From CAYLSV01 sp964386435 (lineage in GTDB: Bacteria > Planctomycetota > Phycisphaerae > Tepidisphaerales > Tepidisphaeraceae): DNA of 35,106 nucleotides. How positions within the stretch are numbered: the first letter of the stretch is position 1; each line of letters starts with the position of its first letter. Made by a program: the position numbers and the translations under genes. The stretch is taken from NCBI GenBank assembly GCA_964386435.1, contig CAYLSV010000037.1, forward strand, positions 1 to 35,106. Direction: 5' to 3'. The notes under the pieces were generated by a model, which was not told the origin of the DNA, did no database searches, and saw only the letters and a list, made by a program, of their open reading frames with translations. Shown here piece by piece: positions 15,835 to 23,337 of the stretch.

Positions 15835-17747
15835 GCGGTCATTCTAGTGGGTTCTTCAGTCGAAGAGGCTGCCTTCGGTGGCTTTCCCGGCTCCTCTCCT
15901 TGTTCGGCGGGCTCGGCGGCTTCGTCCGTCGCGTCCTCGCGGTCGACGACGATCACGTTGGCGTCGCCGTCGAGGCGGCCGGCTCGTTTGGCGGGTTTGA
16001 TGTAGTTGCCGTCCTCGTCCAACGTCTGGTCGGCGACCTCGGTGCGGCTTTTGGCGACGCTGGTGAGTTGGTCGAAGAGCTTGGCGACGTCGACATCGGT
16101 CATCCGGCCGCAGGCTTGGGCGACCTCGCCGATGTACTTGTGGAACTTGTCGCGGCGGTCCGCTTCCCTCGCCACACGCTGCTTGCGGCGGATGAAGGTG
16201 TTCAATTTGCGGCCGCACTCCTTCAAACCGAGCTGGATTTCCTTGCGGATGTCGTCATAATCGGCGATGGCCTCCTTGCTCTCGCTGGTGAAGGGCACCC
16301 AGACGCTGGCCATGTGGATGATGACGATCAGCGGCCCCTCGGGCAGGCCGTTGCGGGGCTGCTTGAGGCCGTAGTTCCGCCAGTTAGTCGCCGCCACACC
16401 CTTGGTCACGGCACATGCGGCCGGCTGGTAGAGCAGCGGGACGCGGTTGGCGAAGCGAATCACCTTCGCCTGCTCCTCGTTGGGCAAGTCGCCGCCGAAG
16501 GCGAGGCCGACCTCGATCTGGAACGGGTTGCCGCGATACACGGCCGGCTCCCGGGTGTCGGCGGTGTAGAACTCGGCCTTGATCTCCTTGAGCAGCCCCT
16601 TGAGGATCTGCTGCGGCCCGATCGGCACCAGGCAGTCGGTGGGCGGGTTCTGGATCTTCGTGTCTTGGATCGCCGCGTGGATCGCCTCGACCTGTTGGTG
16701 ATCCAGCGTGCTGGTGAAGCTGCGGTCGCTGATCGTGCCGCGGTAGCGTTTGTTCGCCTTCTCGCAGATCTCGGCGGCCACCTTGCCCGTCACGCGGCTG
16801 AAGCTGTGTTGCAGAAACGGCCCGAGGTGTTTTTCAGGCGTCTCCTTCAGCATGCGCATCAGCACCCCCAGCTCCACGCCGTAAGGGTGCGGCTTGATCT
16901 CGTCCGGCGTCGGCGGCGGGTCGGTGACTTCGCGGGGAAACACCCGCCGCTCGCCGTCGGGCGAGTTCCAGACGATCTCGGCGTGCGGGTTGGCGATGGC
17001 CGTCTGCTCGAGGTACTCGTCGACGCTCGCCCGGCCGCGCTGGAACTTGCCCTCGAGCGTGATCGTGACGCTCGTGCCCTGCTTGATCTTCTGGCCCTCG
17101 CCGTCGAGCCAGTCGTCGAGGACGTCATCAACCGTGATGTCCGGGCGGTTCTTGAGGGTGTCGATCGCCAGCTCGAAGCGATGGGCCTTGGCCCGCGGCC
17201 CGGTTTTGCTGACGATCTGGACGGGCTGGCCGGTGGTGAGCAAACCGTACATGCCGGCGGCGGAGATGCCAATGCCCTGCTGGCCGCGGCTCATGCGCAG
17301 GCGGTGGAACTTGCTGCCGTACAGCAGCCGGCCGAAGACGTTGGGAATCTGCGCCTTCACGATGCCGGGGCCGTTGTCGCGCACCGTCACTTTGAACTTC
17401 GTCGCCTTGGACAGTGCCGCCGCCTCGACCGACTCGCCCTCGACCAGCACACCCTCGGCCTTCTTCGGCTTGAGGTCGCTCTTCTTCTCCACGGCCTCGA
17501 TCGTGACGTGGATCTCCGGGCAGATGCCGGCCTCCTCGCAGGCGTCGAGCGAGTTGTCGACCGCCTCCTTGATCGTCGTCAGCAGGGCCTTGCGCGGGTT
17601 GTCGAAGCCGAGCAGGTGGCGGTTCTTGGCGAAGAACTCGCTGACGGCGATCTCCTTCTGCCGGGCCGACATCGTCTCGGCCGTCTCAGGTCGGCGGGGC
17701 TTCTTGACCTTGTTGGGCGCAGCGGCGGGCGGGGTATCTTTGGCCAT
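15831..17747 (-). CDS. top6B: DNA topoisomerase VI subunit B
   Basis: A 638-residue GHKL ATPase subunit. ATP-site motifs are EAVDNSLDA (61-69, with Glu61 and Asn65), DNGPGI (124-129) and the lid SRGQQGIGISAAGMYG (153-168). Later blocks typical of Top6B are the helix-two-turn-helix region (HSFSRVTGKVAAEICEKANK), RGNPFQIEVGLAFGG and RFANRVPLLYQPAACAVTKG. It is longer than many archaeal forms because of a Lys/Glu-rich insert at about 88-115 and an acidic tail after about 590. ATG 17747 has GGAGCTAAGG just upstream. It heads the operon with mntA, hepT and top6A; panD lies 85 bases upstream on the same strand and may be part of the transcript. Confidence 0.93.
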   Translation of the reverse strand: MAKDTPPAAAPNKVKKPRRPETAETMSARQKEIAVSEFFAKNRHLLGFDNPRKALLTTIKEAVDNSLDACEEAGICPEIHVTIEAVEKKSDLKPKKAEGVLVEGESVEAAALSKATKFKVTVRDNGPGIVKAQIPNVFGRLLYGSKFHRLRMSRGQQGIGISAAGMYGLLTTGQPVQIVSKTGPRAKAHRFELAIDTLKNRPDITVDDVLDDWLDGEGQKIKQGTSVTITLEGKFQRGRASVDEYLEQTAIANPHAEIVWNSPDGERRVFPREVTDPPPTPDEIKPHPYGVELGVLMRMLKETPEKHLGPFLQHSFSRVTGKVAAEICEKANKRYRGTISDRSFTSTLDHQQVEAIHAAIQDTKIQNPPTDCLVPIGPQQILKGLLKEIKAEFYTADTREPAVYRGNPFQIEVGLAFGGDLPNEEQAKVIRFANRVPLLYQPAACAVTKGVAATNWRNYGLKQPRNGLPEGPLIVIIHMASVWVPFTSESKEAIADYDDIRKEIQLGLKECGRKLNTFIRRKQRVAREADRRDKFHKYIGEVAQACGRMTDVDVAKLFDQLTSVAKSRTEVADQTLDEDGNYIKPAKRAGRLDGDANVIVVDREDATDEAAEPAEQGEEPGKPPKAASSTEEPTRMTA

Positions 17748-17832
17748 CCTTAGCTCCAATCGTCCGATAATGCCGCCGACCTTGAGCCGATTTGGCGGAC
17801 AGACGGCACGGTACGGACAATGTTCGGGTTCG

Positions 17833-18219
17833 TCAACTCGCCGGCGGGATGCCGGTGCGGTGGGTAATGATCTCGCCGACGCCGTTGGCCTCGTCGGCGA
17901 CCACGACCGTGCTGTCGTGGCGGGCGGCTTCGTCGGCGTCGTAGTGGGCGAAGCCGAGGAGGATGACCTTGTGGCCGACCTCGGTGAGCCGGGCGGCGGC
18001 GCCGTTGATGCCGATCTGGCCTTGGCCCTCTTCGCCGGGGATGATGTAGGTCTCGAAGCGATGTCCGTTGTCGCAGTCGGCGATGAGCACGGCCTCGTTG
18101 ACCATCAGGCCGCTCGCCCGCAGCAGCACCGGGTCGACGGTCACGCTGCCGGGGTACTCGACGTCGGTGAACGTCACGGTGGCCCGGTGGATCTTGGCCT
18201 TGAGCAGCTTGACCAGCAT
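17833..18219 (-). CDS. panD: Aspartate 1-decarboxylase proenzyme
   Basis: 128 residues from ATG 18219. PanD makes beta-alanine for pantothenate and coenzyme A. It is made as a proenzyme that cuts itself between Gly24 and Ser25 to create the pyruvoyl cofactor; here DVEYPGSVTVD places Gly-Ser exactly at 24-25 when translation starts at 18219, which is why this start is preferred to ATG 18237. Other family blocks are AKIHRATVT, NGHRFETYIIPGEEGQGQIG, INGAAA and GHKVILLGFA. The 5' leader is made of the low-complexity inverted repeat at 18239-18339, whose AAAGGA could serve as a ribosome site for the 18237 start. Divergent from waaA. Confidence 0.92.
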   Translation of the reverse strand: MLVKLLKAKIHRATVTFTDVEYPGSVTVDPVLLRASGLMVNEAVLIADCDNGHRFETYIIPGEEGQGQIGINGAAARLTEVGHKVILLGFAHYDADEAARHDSTVVVADEANGVGEIITHRTGIPPAS

Positions 18220-18238
18220 GTGGCGATGGTAGGTCATT

Positions 18239-18339
18239 GGTTCTTTGTCCTTTGTTGTTGGTCCTTTGTCCGCGGCTCACCGGGACGTCGGCCGTTCTCG
18301 ATTTGGCACCGACAAAGGGCCAAGAACAAAGAACAACAG
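18239..18339. repeat. Low-complexity inverted repeat, CTTTGTCC type, between panD and waaA
   Basis: The left arm (18239-18270, T/G/C only, with internal TTTGTCC and TTTGTTGTTGG units) is matched by the right arm 18311-18339, whose complement reads CTTTGTTCTTGGCCCTTTGTC over the core with two mismatches in about 21 bases. The 40-base middle is unrelated. The repeat occupies the whole divergent promoter region of panD and waaA, so it probably overlaps their promoters or leaders. Confidence 0.75.
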
Positions 18340-18363
18340 ATCAATCGGCCGCAATACTGCCCC

Positions 18364-19920
18364 GTGCCCCGGTTGCTCGACATCGCGTACCACGTGGCGG
18401 CGGCGGGGCTGTGGGTGGTGCGGCCGGGAAAGGTGCGGCGGGCGCTGGCGGACCGGGACGGGCGGGTGGCGGCGCGGCGGGGGGGCGGGCCGTGCGTGCT
18501 GATCCACGCGGTGAGCGTCGGGGAGGTGAACGCGACGCGGGCGTTGGTGTCGACGCTGCGGCAGCAGCGGCCGGGGGTGGCGGTGGTGGTGTCGACGTCC
18601 ACCGACACCGGCACGGCAAGGGCGGCGGAACTTTTCGCCGATGTCGAAGGTGTGGCGACGGTGCGGTTTCCGCTGGACTTCTCGTCGAACGTGCGGCGGT
18701 TTCTCGACGCGGTTCGGCCGGACATGGTGATGCTGATGGAGCTGGAACTGTGGCCGAATTTCATTGCCGAGTGCGATCGGCGGGGCGTGCCGGTGCTGCT
18801 GGGCAACGGGCGGATCACGGCGAAGAGTTTCAACGGCTACCGCCGGCTGGGGCCGCTGATCCGGCCGACGTTTCGGCGGTTGGCGGGGGTGCTGGCGCAG
18901 GATGAGACGTACGCCGCCCGCTTCGGGCAGTTGGGCTGCGAGCGCGTGGAGGTTGCCGGCAGCATGAAGTTCGACACGGCAAGCAGCGAGCAGCCGCCGG
19001 GCGTGGCAGCGTTGGCGGCGGAACTTGGATTCGAGGTTGAACGCACCAAAAGCCCCCAGGGGCCACGCACGTCATCAATGTCTGGTGAGAGACGAGGTAG
19101 CTGCGACCCGGCGGGTCGCAGTGGCAACATTGAGGATCAAGCAACATCGAGTGATCTAGCAGCGCGTCCACTGCGGCCCGTTGGGCCGCAGCTACCTTCG
19201 GTTTCGGAAGATGATCGCCCTGCTGTGCGTGGGGTGGCTGCGTTTAGCCCTGATTGCAGTCTGGAACGTGCACCCGAGCCGGACGGCGACCAAGTGTGGT
19301 CGCAGCTACCTCCCGATGCCACCGGCAACGTCATTCGGCCGCTGGTCGTTTGTGGCTCCACTGGGCCGGGCGAGGAGGCAGCGATTCTTGACGCCCTTGG
19401 CGACCGGCCGATCCGCCTCGTGTTCGTGCCGCGCAAGCCTGAGCGGTTCGATGAGGTGGCGGCGTTAATTCGTGTCAGGACCGGCGACGTGACCCGCCTC
19501 ACCGCCGTGCGGCAGGGCGAGGTGCCAAGCTACGGCGTGCTCCTCGGCGACACGATGGGCGAGTTGCGGAAGTGGTACGCCCTCGCCGACGCGGTGATCG
19601 TGGGGCGGACGCTGCTCGACCTCGGCCCCAGCCAGCACGGCAGCGACATGATGGAGCCGGCAGCGCTGGGCAAGCCGGTCGCGGTCGGCCCGTTCACCAG
19701 CAACTTCGCCGCCGCCATGCAGGCCCTGCGGCGGGCGGATGGCGTCTTGGAGGTGCCGAACGCGGCCGCGCTTCGCGTGGCGTTTCCGGATTTGCTGGGC
19801 GACGAGGGCGTGGCGATGGGTCAAAGGGCGGCGGCGGCCGTGGCGACGCATCGCGGGGCGACGGCGCGGCATGTTGCAATTATTCTCTCAATGCTCGACG
19901 GCCACGTAGCTGCGACATAA
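18364..19920 (+). CDS. waaA: Kdo transferase with in-frame repeat-derived insert
   Basis: Transfers Kdo to lipid A on the inner face of the inner membrane. From GTG 18364 it has 518 residues, while the family usually has about 420-430. The N-domain shows LIHAVSVGE (Glu54, likely catalytic base), MELELWPNFI and NGRITAKSFNGYRRL, ending at VAGSMKFD. The C-domain resumes at VVCGSTGPGEEAAI, then VPRKPERF, LGDTMGELRKWYALAD and MEPAALGKPVAVGPFTSNF. Between them, about residues 228-322 are extra and low in family likeness; this stretch contains the palindrome pair at 19097-19195 and a decayed one after it. The stop codon lies in the loop of a third element. The start is placed by alignment to RLLDIAYHVAAAG; no ribosome site is visible. 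The usual GGHNPLEPA motif reads QHGSDMMEPA here. Confidence 0.9.
   Translation: MPRLLDIAYHVAAAGLWVVRPGKVRRALADRDGRVAARRGGGPCVLIHAVSVGEVNATRALVSTLRQQRPGVAVVVSTSTDTGTARAAELFADVEGVATVRFPLDFSSNVRRFLDAVRPDMVMLMELELWPNFIAECDRRGVPVLLGNGRITAKSFNGYRRLGPLIRPTFRRLAGVLAQDETYAARFGQLGCERVEVAGSMKFDTASSEQPPGVAALAAELGFEVERTKSPQGPRTSSMSGERRGSCDPAGRSGNIEDQATSSDLAARPLRPVGPQLPSVSEDDRPAVRGVAAFSPDCSLERAPEPDGDQVWSQLPPDATGNVIRPLVVCGSTGPGEEAAILDALGDRPIRLVFVPRKPERFDEVAALIRVRTGDVTRLTAVRQGEVPSYGVLLGDTMGELRKWYALADAVIVGRTLLDLGPSQHGSDMMEPAALGKPVAVGPFTSNFAAAMQALRRADGVLEVPNAAALRVAFPDLLGDEGVAMGQRAAAAVATHRGATARHVAIILSMLDGHVAAT
19097..19195. repeat. REPIN-like element, family A, inside waaA
   Basis: Forward palindrome GTAG-CTGCGACCC-GGC-GGGTCGCAG-TGGC (19097-19125) and inverted palindrome CTGCGGCCC-GTT-GGGCCGCAG-CTAC (19171-19195), each with a perfect 9-bp stem. 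GTAG is at both outer ends. Total 99 bp, and 99 is a multiple of three, so the waaA frame stays open through it (33 codons). Confidence 0.88.
19234..19309. repeat. Decayed second family-A pair inside waaA
   Basis: An inverted family-A half is clear: GCGACCA (19286-19292) and TGGTCGC (19297-19303) with the terminal AGCTAC. The forward half is only a guess, GTGGCTGCG to TTGCAGTCTGG (19234-19264). It lies just after the intact pair. Confidence 0.45.
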
Positions 19921-20004
19921 CAGGTCGCAGTGGCGACGCCGCTTCACCTGTTGCAGTCACTGGTGGGTGGATACACACACTGCGACCTGCCAGGTCGCAG
20001 CTAC
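19906..20004. repeat. REPIN-like element, family A, at the waaA stop
   Basis: Forward GTAG-CTGCGAC (19906-19916) pairs with GTCGCAG-TGGC (19924-19934); the inverted half is CTGCGACCT (19980-19988) with AGGTCGCAG-CTAC (19992-20004). Total 99 bp, the same length as the copy inside waaA, but with a different spacer. The waaA stop TAA (19918-19920) lies in the loop of the forward palindrome, so the last residues (HVAAT) are repeat-encoded. The rest separates waaA from tkt. Confidence 0.88.
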
Positions 20005-20069
20005 GAGCGTCCCGAATCCACAAGAGTTCGCCCATTGCGGTTCGCCACAGATTCGTCACAATCGCGGCC

Positions 20070-22067
20070 ATGCCCATTGAAGCCAAGACGGCCATCGACA
20101 CGATCCGCCTGCTCAGCGCCGACGCCGTGCAGCAGGCCAACAGCGGCCACCCCGGCACGCCGATGGCGCTTGCGCCGGTCGCCTACGAGGTCTGGCAGAA
20201 CCACCTCCGCTACGACCCGACCGACCCGACGTGGGCCAACCGCGACCGGTTCGTGCTGTCGGTGGGTCATGCGTCGATGCTGCTGTACTCGATGCTGCAC
20301 CTCTGCGGCGTCAAGCAGCCCGACGGCCAGCCGGCGGTCTCGATGGACGACATCAAAAACTTCCGCCAGATGGGCGCCAAGACGCCCGGCCACCCCGAGA
20401 GCCATTTGACCAGCGGCGTCGAGGTCACGACCGGCCCGCTGGGGCAGGGCGTGGGCACCAGCATCGGGCTCGCCGCGGCGGCCAAGCATTTGCACGCAAA
20501 GCACGGCGACCTCTTCGACTACAACGTCTACGTCCTGTGCAGCGACGGCGACATGATGGAGGGCATCGGCCTGGAAGCCGCCAGCCTCGGCGGGCACCTT
20601 CAGCTCGACAACCTCGTCTGGATCTACGACGACAACCAGATCACCATCGAGGGCGACACCGACCTTGCCTTCACCGAGGACGTCCCCGCCCGCATGGCCG
20701 CTCAAGGCTGGCACGTCATCCACGTCGACGACGCCAACGACGTCGAGGCATTGCACAAGGCACTCGAGGAGTTCAAGGCGACCACCGGCAAGCCGACGTT
20801 TATCAACGTCAAGAGCGTGATCGCCTACGGCGCCCCGGAGCTGGCCGGCAGCCACAACGCCCACGGCAGCCCGCTGGGCGACGAGGAGATCAAGGGCGCG
20901 AAAAAATACTTCGGCTTCCCGGAGGACCAGAAGTTCCACGTCCCCGACGGCGTCTACGAGCACTTCGAGCAGGGCATTGGCCAGCGCGGCAGCAAGCTTC
21001 ACGGCGAGTGGAAGCAGAAGTTCGAGCAACACGCCGACCGCGACACGCTCGCCGCGATGCTTAAGGGCGAGCTGCCCGCCGGCTGGGACAGCGAGTTGCC
21101 GACGTTCGAGGCCGACGCCAAGGGCATGGCCAGCCGCAAATCGAGCGGCAAGGTGCTCAACGCGCTGGCGAAGAAAATACCGTTTCTGCTCGGCGGCTCG
21201 GCCGACCTCGCGCCTTCAACGAACACGCTGCTCGACGGCGAGGACGGCTTCCAGGCCGGCAGCTACGGCGGCCGCAACTTGCACTTCGGCGTCCGCGAAC
21301 ACGCCGCCATGTGCGCTGTCAACGGTTTGGCCCTCTCCAAGCTTCGCGGCTACGGGGCGACGTTTTTCGTCTTCACCGACTACTGCCGCCCGGCCCTGCG
21401 CCTGGCGAGCATTATGCAGATCCCGTCGCTGTTCATCTTCACCCACGATTCGATCGGCCTGGGCGAGGACGGCCCGACGCACCAGCCGGTCGAACACCTC
21501 GCCATGATGCGGGCCACGCCCGGCATCTACGTCTTCCGCCCCGCCGACGCCAACGAGGTCCGCGAGAGCTACAAAGCGGCCATGGGCATGAGCCACCACC
21601 CGTCGCTGATGGTGCTGAGCCGCCAGAACCTGCCGACGATGGATTCGACCAAAGTCGGCGACGCCAGCGGCGTAGCCAGGGGTGCTTACATCCTGCTCGA
21701 CGCCGAGGGCGGCAAGCCGGAGGTCATCCTCATGGGCACCGGCAGCGAGGTCCAGCACCTCGTCGAGGCCCACGCCAAGCTCACGGACGAGGGCATCAAG
21801 GCACGCGTTGTCAGCATGCCCTGCTGGGAGTTGTTCACTGATCAGGATCAGGCTTACCGCGACGAAGTCCTGCCGCCCGAGGTGACGGCACGCGTGAGCA
21901 TGGAAGCTGCCAGCACGTTCGGCTGGACCGAATGGACCGGCACCACCGGCCACCGCATCGGCCTCACCAGCTTCGGCGAAAGCGCCCCGCTCGCCGACGT
22001 CCTGAGCCACTTCGGCTTCAACCCCGACGAAGCCGTTAAAGCGGCCAAAGCGCAACTCAAGAAGTAG
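20070..22067 (+). CDS. tkt: Transketolase
   Basis: A 665-residue thiamine diphosphate enzyme that moves two-carbon units in the pentose phosphate pathway. Visible motifs: AVQQANSGHPGTPMALAP (His27), the cofactor motif GDGDMMEGIGLEAASLGGH followed by DDNQITIEG, and in the pyrimidine domain FGVREHAAMCAVNGLAL, THDSIGLGEDGPTHQPVEHL and RPADANE. The length and motif order are normal. ATG 20070 precedes the conserved start (AIDTIRLLSADAV). It is downstream of waaA on the same strand, separated by a palindrome pair, and converges with the M24 gene with nine bases between stops. Confidence 0.96.
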   Translation: MPIEAKTAIDTIRLLSADAVQQANSGHPGTPMALAPVAYEVWQNHLRYDPTDPTWANRDRFVLSVGHASMLLYSMLHLCGVKQPDGQPAVSMDDIKNFRQMGAKTPGHPESHLTSGVEVTTGPLGQGVGTSIGLAAAAKHLHAKHGDLFDYNVYVLCSDGDMMEGIGLEAASLGGHLQLDNLVWIYDDNQITIEGDTDLAFTEDVPARMAAQGWHVIHVDDANDVEALHKALEEFKATTGKPTFINVKSVIAYGAPELAGSHNAHGSPLGDEEIKGAKKYFGFPEDQKFHVPDGVYEHFEQGIGQRGSKLHGEWKQKFEQHADRDTLAAMLKGELPAGWDSELPTFEADAKGMASRKSSGKVLNALAKKIPFLLGGSADLAPSTNTLLDGEDGFQAGSYGGRNLHFGVREHAAMCAVNGLALSKLRGYGATFFVFTDYCRPALRLASIMQIPSLFIFTHDSIGLGEDGPTHQPVEHLAMMRATPGIYVFRPADANEVRESYKAAMGMSHHPSLMVLSRQNLPTMDSTKVGDASGVARGAYILLDAEGGKPEVILMGTGSEVQHLVEAHAKLTDEGIKARVVSMPCWELFTDQDQAYRDEVLPPEVTARVSMEAASTFGWTEWTGTTGHRIGLTSFGESAPLADVLSHFGFNPDEAVKAAKAQLKK

Positions 22068-22076
22068 AGCCCGGCC

Positions 22077-23252
22077 CTAAGCCGGTTGCTCCAAAATCGC
22101 CGGGCGGCGGATGCCTTCGACCTCCACCACCGGCCAGTCGCCCGGGCCCGTCGTGAGCACTTCCGGTTGCTCGCCCGGCAGCACGGTGTCCTCGCTTTTG
22201 GTGCCGGCGATGCTCGGGTTCCAGGCGAAGACCTGCCGATCCAGCACCGGCGTCGGTTCATCGGCGCGGGCGAAGGCCTCGCGGCCTTGGTAGCCGGTGG
22301 AGCCGCCTTGGTGGTGGTGCTGCCATTCGTCGGCGTAACCTTCGGCGGCGTAGGCGTCTTGCAGGACGTTGAACATCTCGCCCAACGTCCGGCCCGGCCG
22401 GGTGGCGGTGTTGATCCTGGCGTCGACGCGGCAGCAGGCCTCGTGGCGGCGGATCAAATCGTCGGGCAACGGGCCGAAGTGAACGATGCGGGTGATGTTC
22501 GTGATCAGGCCGCCGAAGCTGGCGCACGAGACGAGCATGGCTGACCGTTCGATGCAGTGATCTGTCGGGATCGGGTGGCGGAACTGCCTCAGGCGATCAT
22601 CGGCGGCGACCAGCGCGAGCGTCGGCAGCAGCCCCCGGCGGCGGATCTCGAGGTCGAGGATGCCGGCCGCTTCGTGCTCCGTCTGCCCCGGTTCGAGTCG
22701 CCGGGCGGCCGCCTCGATCGCCGCGCCGGCCCGGCGGCCGGCCTCGCGGTAGCGGTCGAGCTCGGCGTCCGTCATCTGCAGCCGCAACGCCTCCACCGGC
22801 GCCGGCAGCGGAGCGGCCTCCACCCCTGGCACCGCCGGCACAGCCGCGTCGGCGGCCAGCGTCTCACCGCCCAGCACCTCCTGCCACGTCCGCCGCGCCG
22901 CCGACAGGTCGTGCCATGGGTACGACACGATGTCGATGCCCCGCCCGGTCAGTTCTTCGGTATCAAACCGCGGAGCCTCGATCGAGTCGCACAAGCAAAA
23001 CCGCCGGCCGTCGGCGAAGGCGACAAGCCACGCCACGCCCTCGGCCGAGGCGTTGTAGATGTGGTTGTCGCACCCGCCGGTCGCCCATGCAAATCCGTGG
23101 CGTGCCTTGAGGGCGACGGCCGTAAGATCGGCCGCTTCAAGCACTTGGCCGAGACGGGCCGATTTCTCCCGCCACTCGGTCGCGGCGTCGCCGAACCGGC
23201 GGGCGGGTGTGGCGTCTAATGAAACGTCCGATGAAGCAGAATGGTCGGGCAT
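22077..23252 (-). CDS. M24 (pita-bread fold) peptidase homologue with altered metal ligands
   Basis: A 391-residue protein with the creatinase-type N-domain (about 20-150) and the M24 domain (about 160-391): MTDAELDRYREAGRRAG, HEAAGILD, NITRIVHFG, HHHQGGSTGYQGRE and SEDTVL. In active metallopeptidases of the family five ligands (Asp, Asp, His, Glu, Glu) hold two metals. Here the first Asp appears as Ser242/Cys243, the second as Asn252 (in NITRIV), and the first Glu as Asn345 (AWNPS); the last Glu (Glu354) and the His-rich segment remain. It may be a metal-free hydrolase, as creatinase is, or catalytically inactive. Start ATG 23252 is chosen because upstream residues are not conserved-looking. 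Divergent from the gene at 23338. Confidence 0.75.
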   Translation of the reverse strand: MPDHSASSDVSLDATPARRFGDAATEWREKSARLGQVLEAADLTAVALKARHGFAWATGGCDNHIYNASAEGVAWLVAFADGRRFCLCDSIEAPRFDTEELTGRGIDIVSYPWHDLSAARRTWQEVLGGETLAADAAVPAVPGVEAAPLPAPVEALRLQMTDAELDRYREAGRRAGAAIEAAARRLEPGQTEHEAAGILDLEIRRRGLLPTLALVAADDRLRQFRHPIPTDHCIERSAMLVSCASFGGLITNITRIVHFGPLPDDLIRRHEACCRVDARINTATRPGRTLGEMFNVLQDAYAAEGYADEWQHHHQGGSTGYQGREAFARADEPTPVLDRQVFAWNPSIAGTKSEDTVLPGEQPEVLTTGPGDWPVVEVEGIRRPAILEQPA

Positions 23253-23337
23253 GGTTCGGGTAAATGGCGCAGCGTTTGCGACCGCAACCCCGGCCGCTCG
23301 CCGGGCTGTTGGACGGTGAGAGTATTGTAGAAAGGCG

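Noticed and set aside
15816..17753. Long plus-strand open frame of about 645 codons opposite top6B
   Set aside because: It mirrors the conserved top6B frame; its Arg/Leu/Val-rich product is the usual antisense shadow in GC-rich DNA.
16894..18363. Upstream extension of the waaA frame to a start at 16894
   Set aside because: The extension runs antisense through top6B and panD; the family begins at about 18364.
22063..22090. Possible terminator between tkt and the M24 gene
   Set aside because: Only a five-base stem (CCGGC/GCCGG) and no T run; the genes are nine bases apart.
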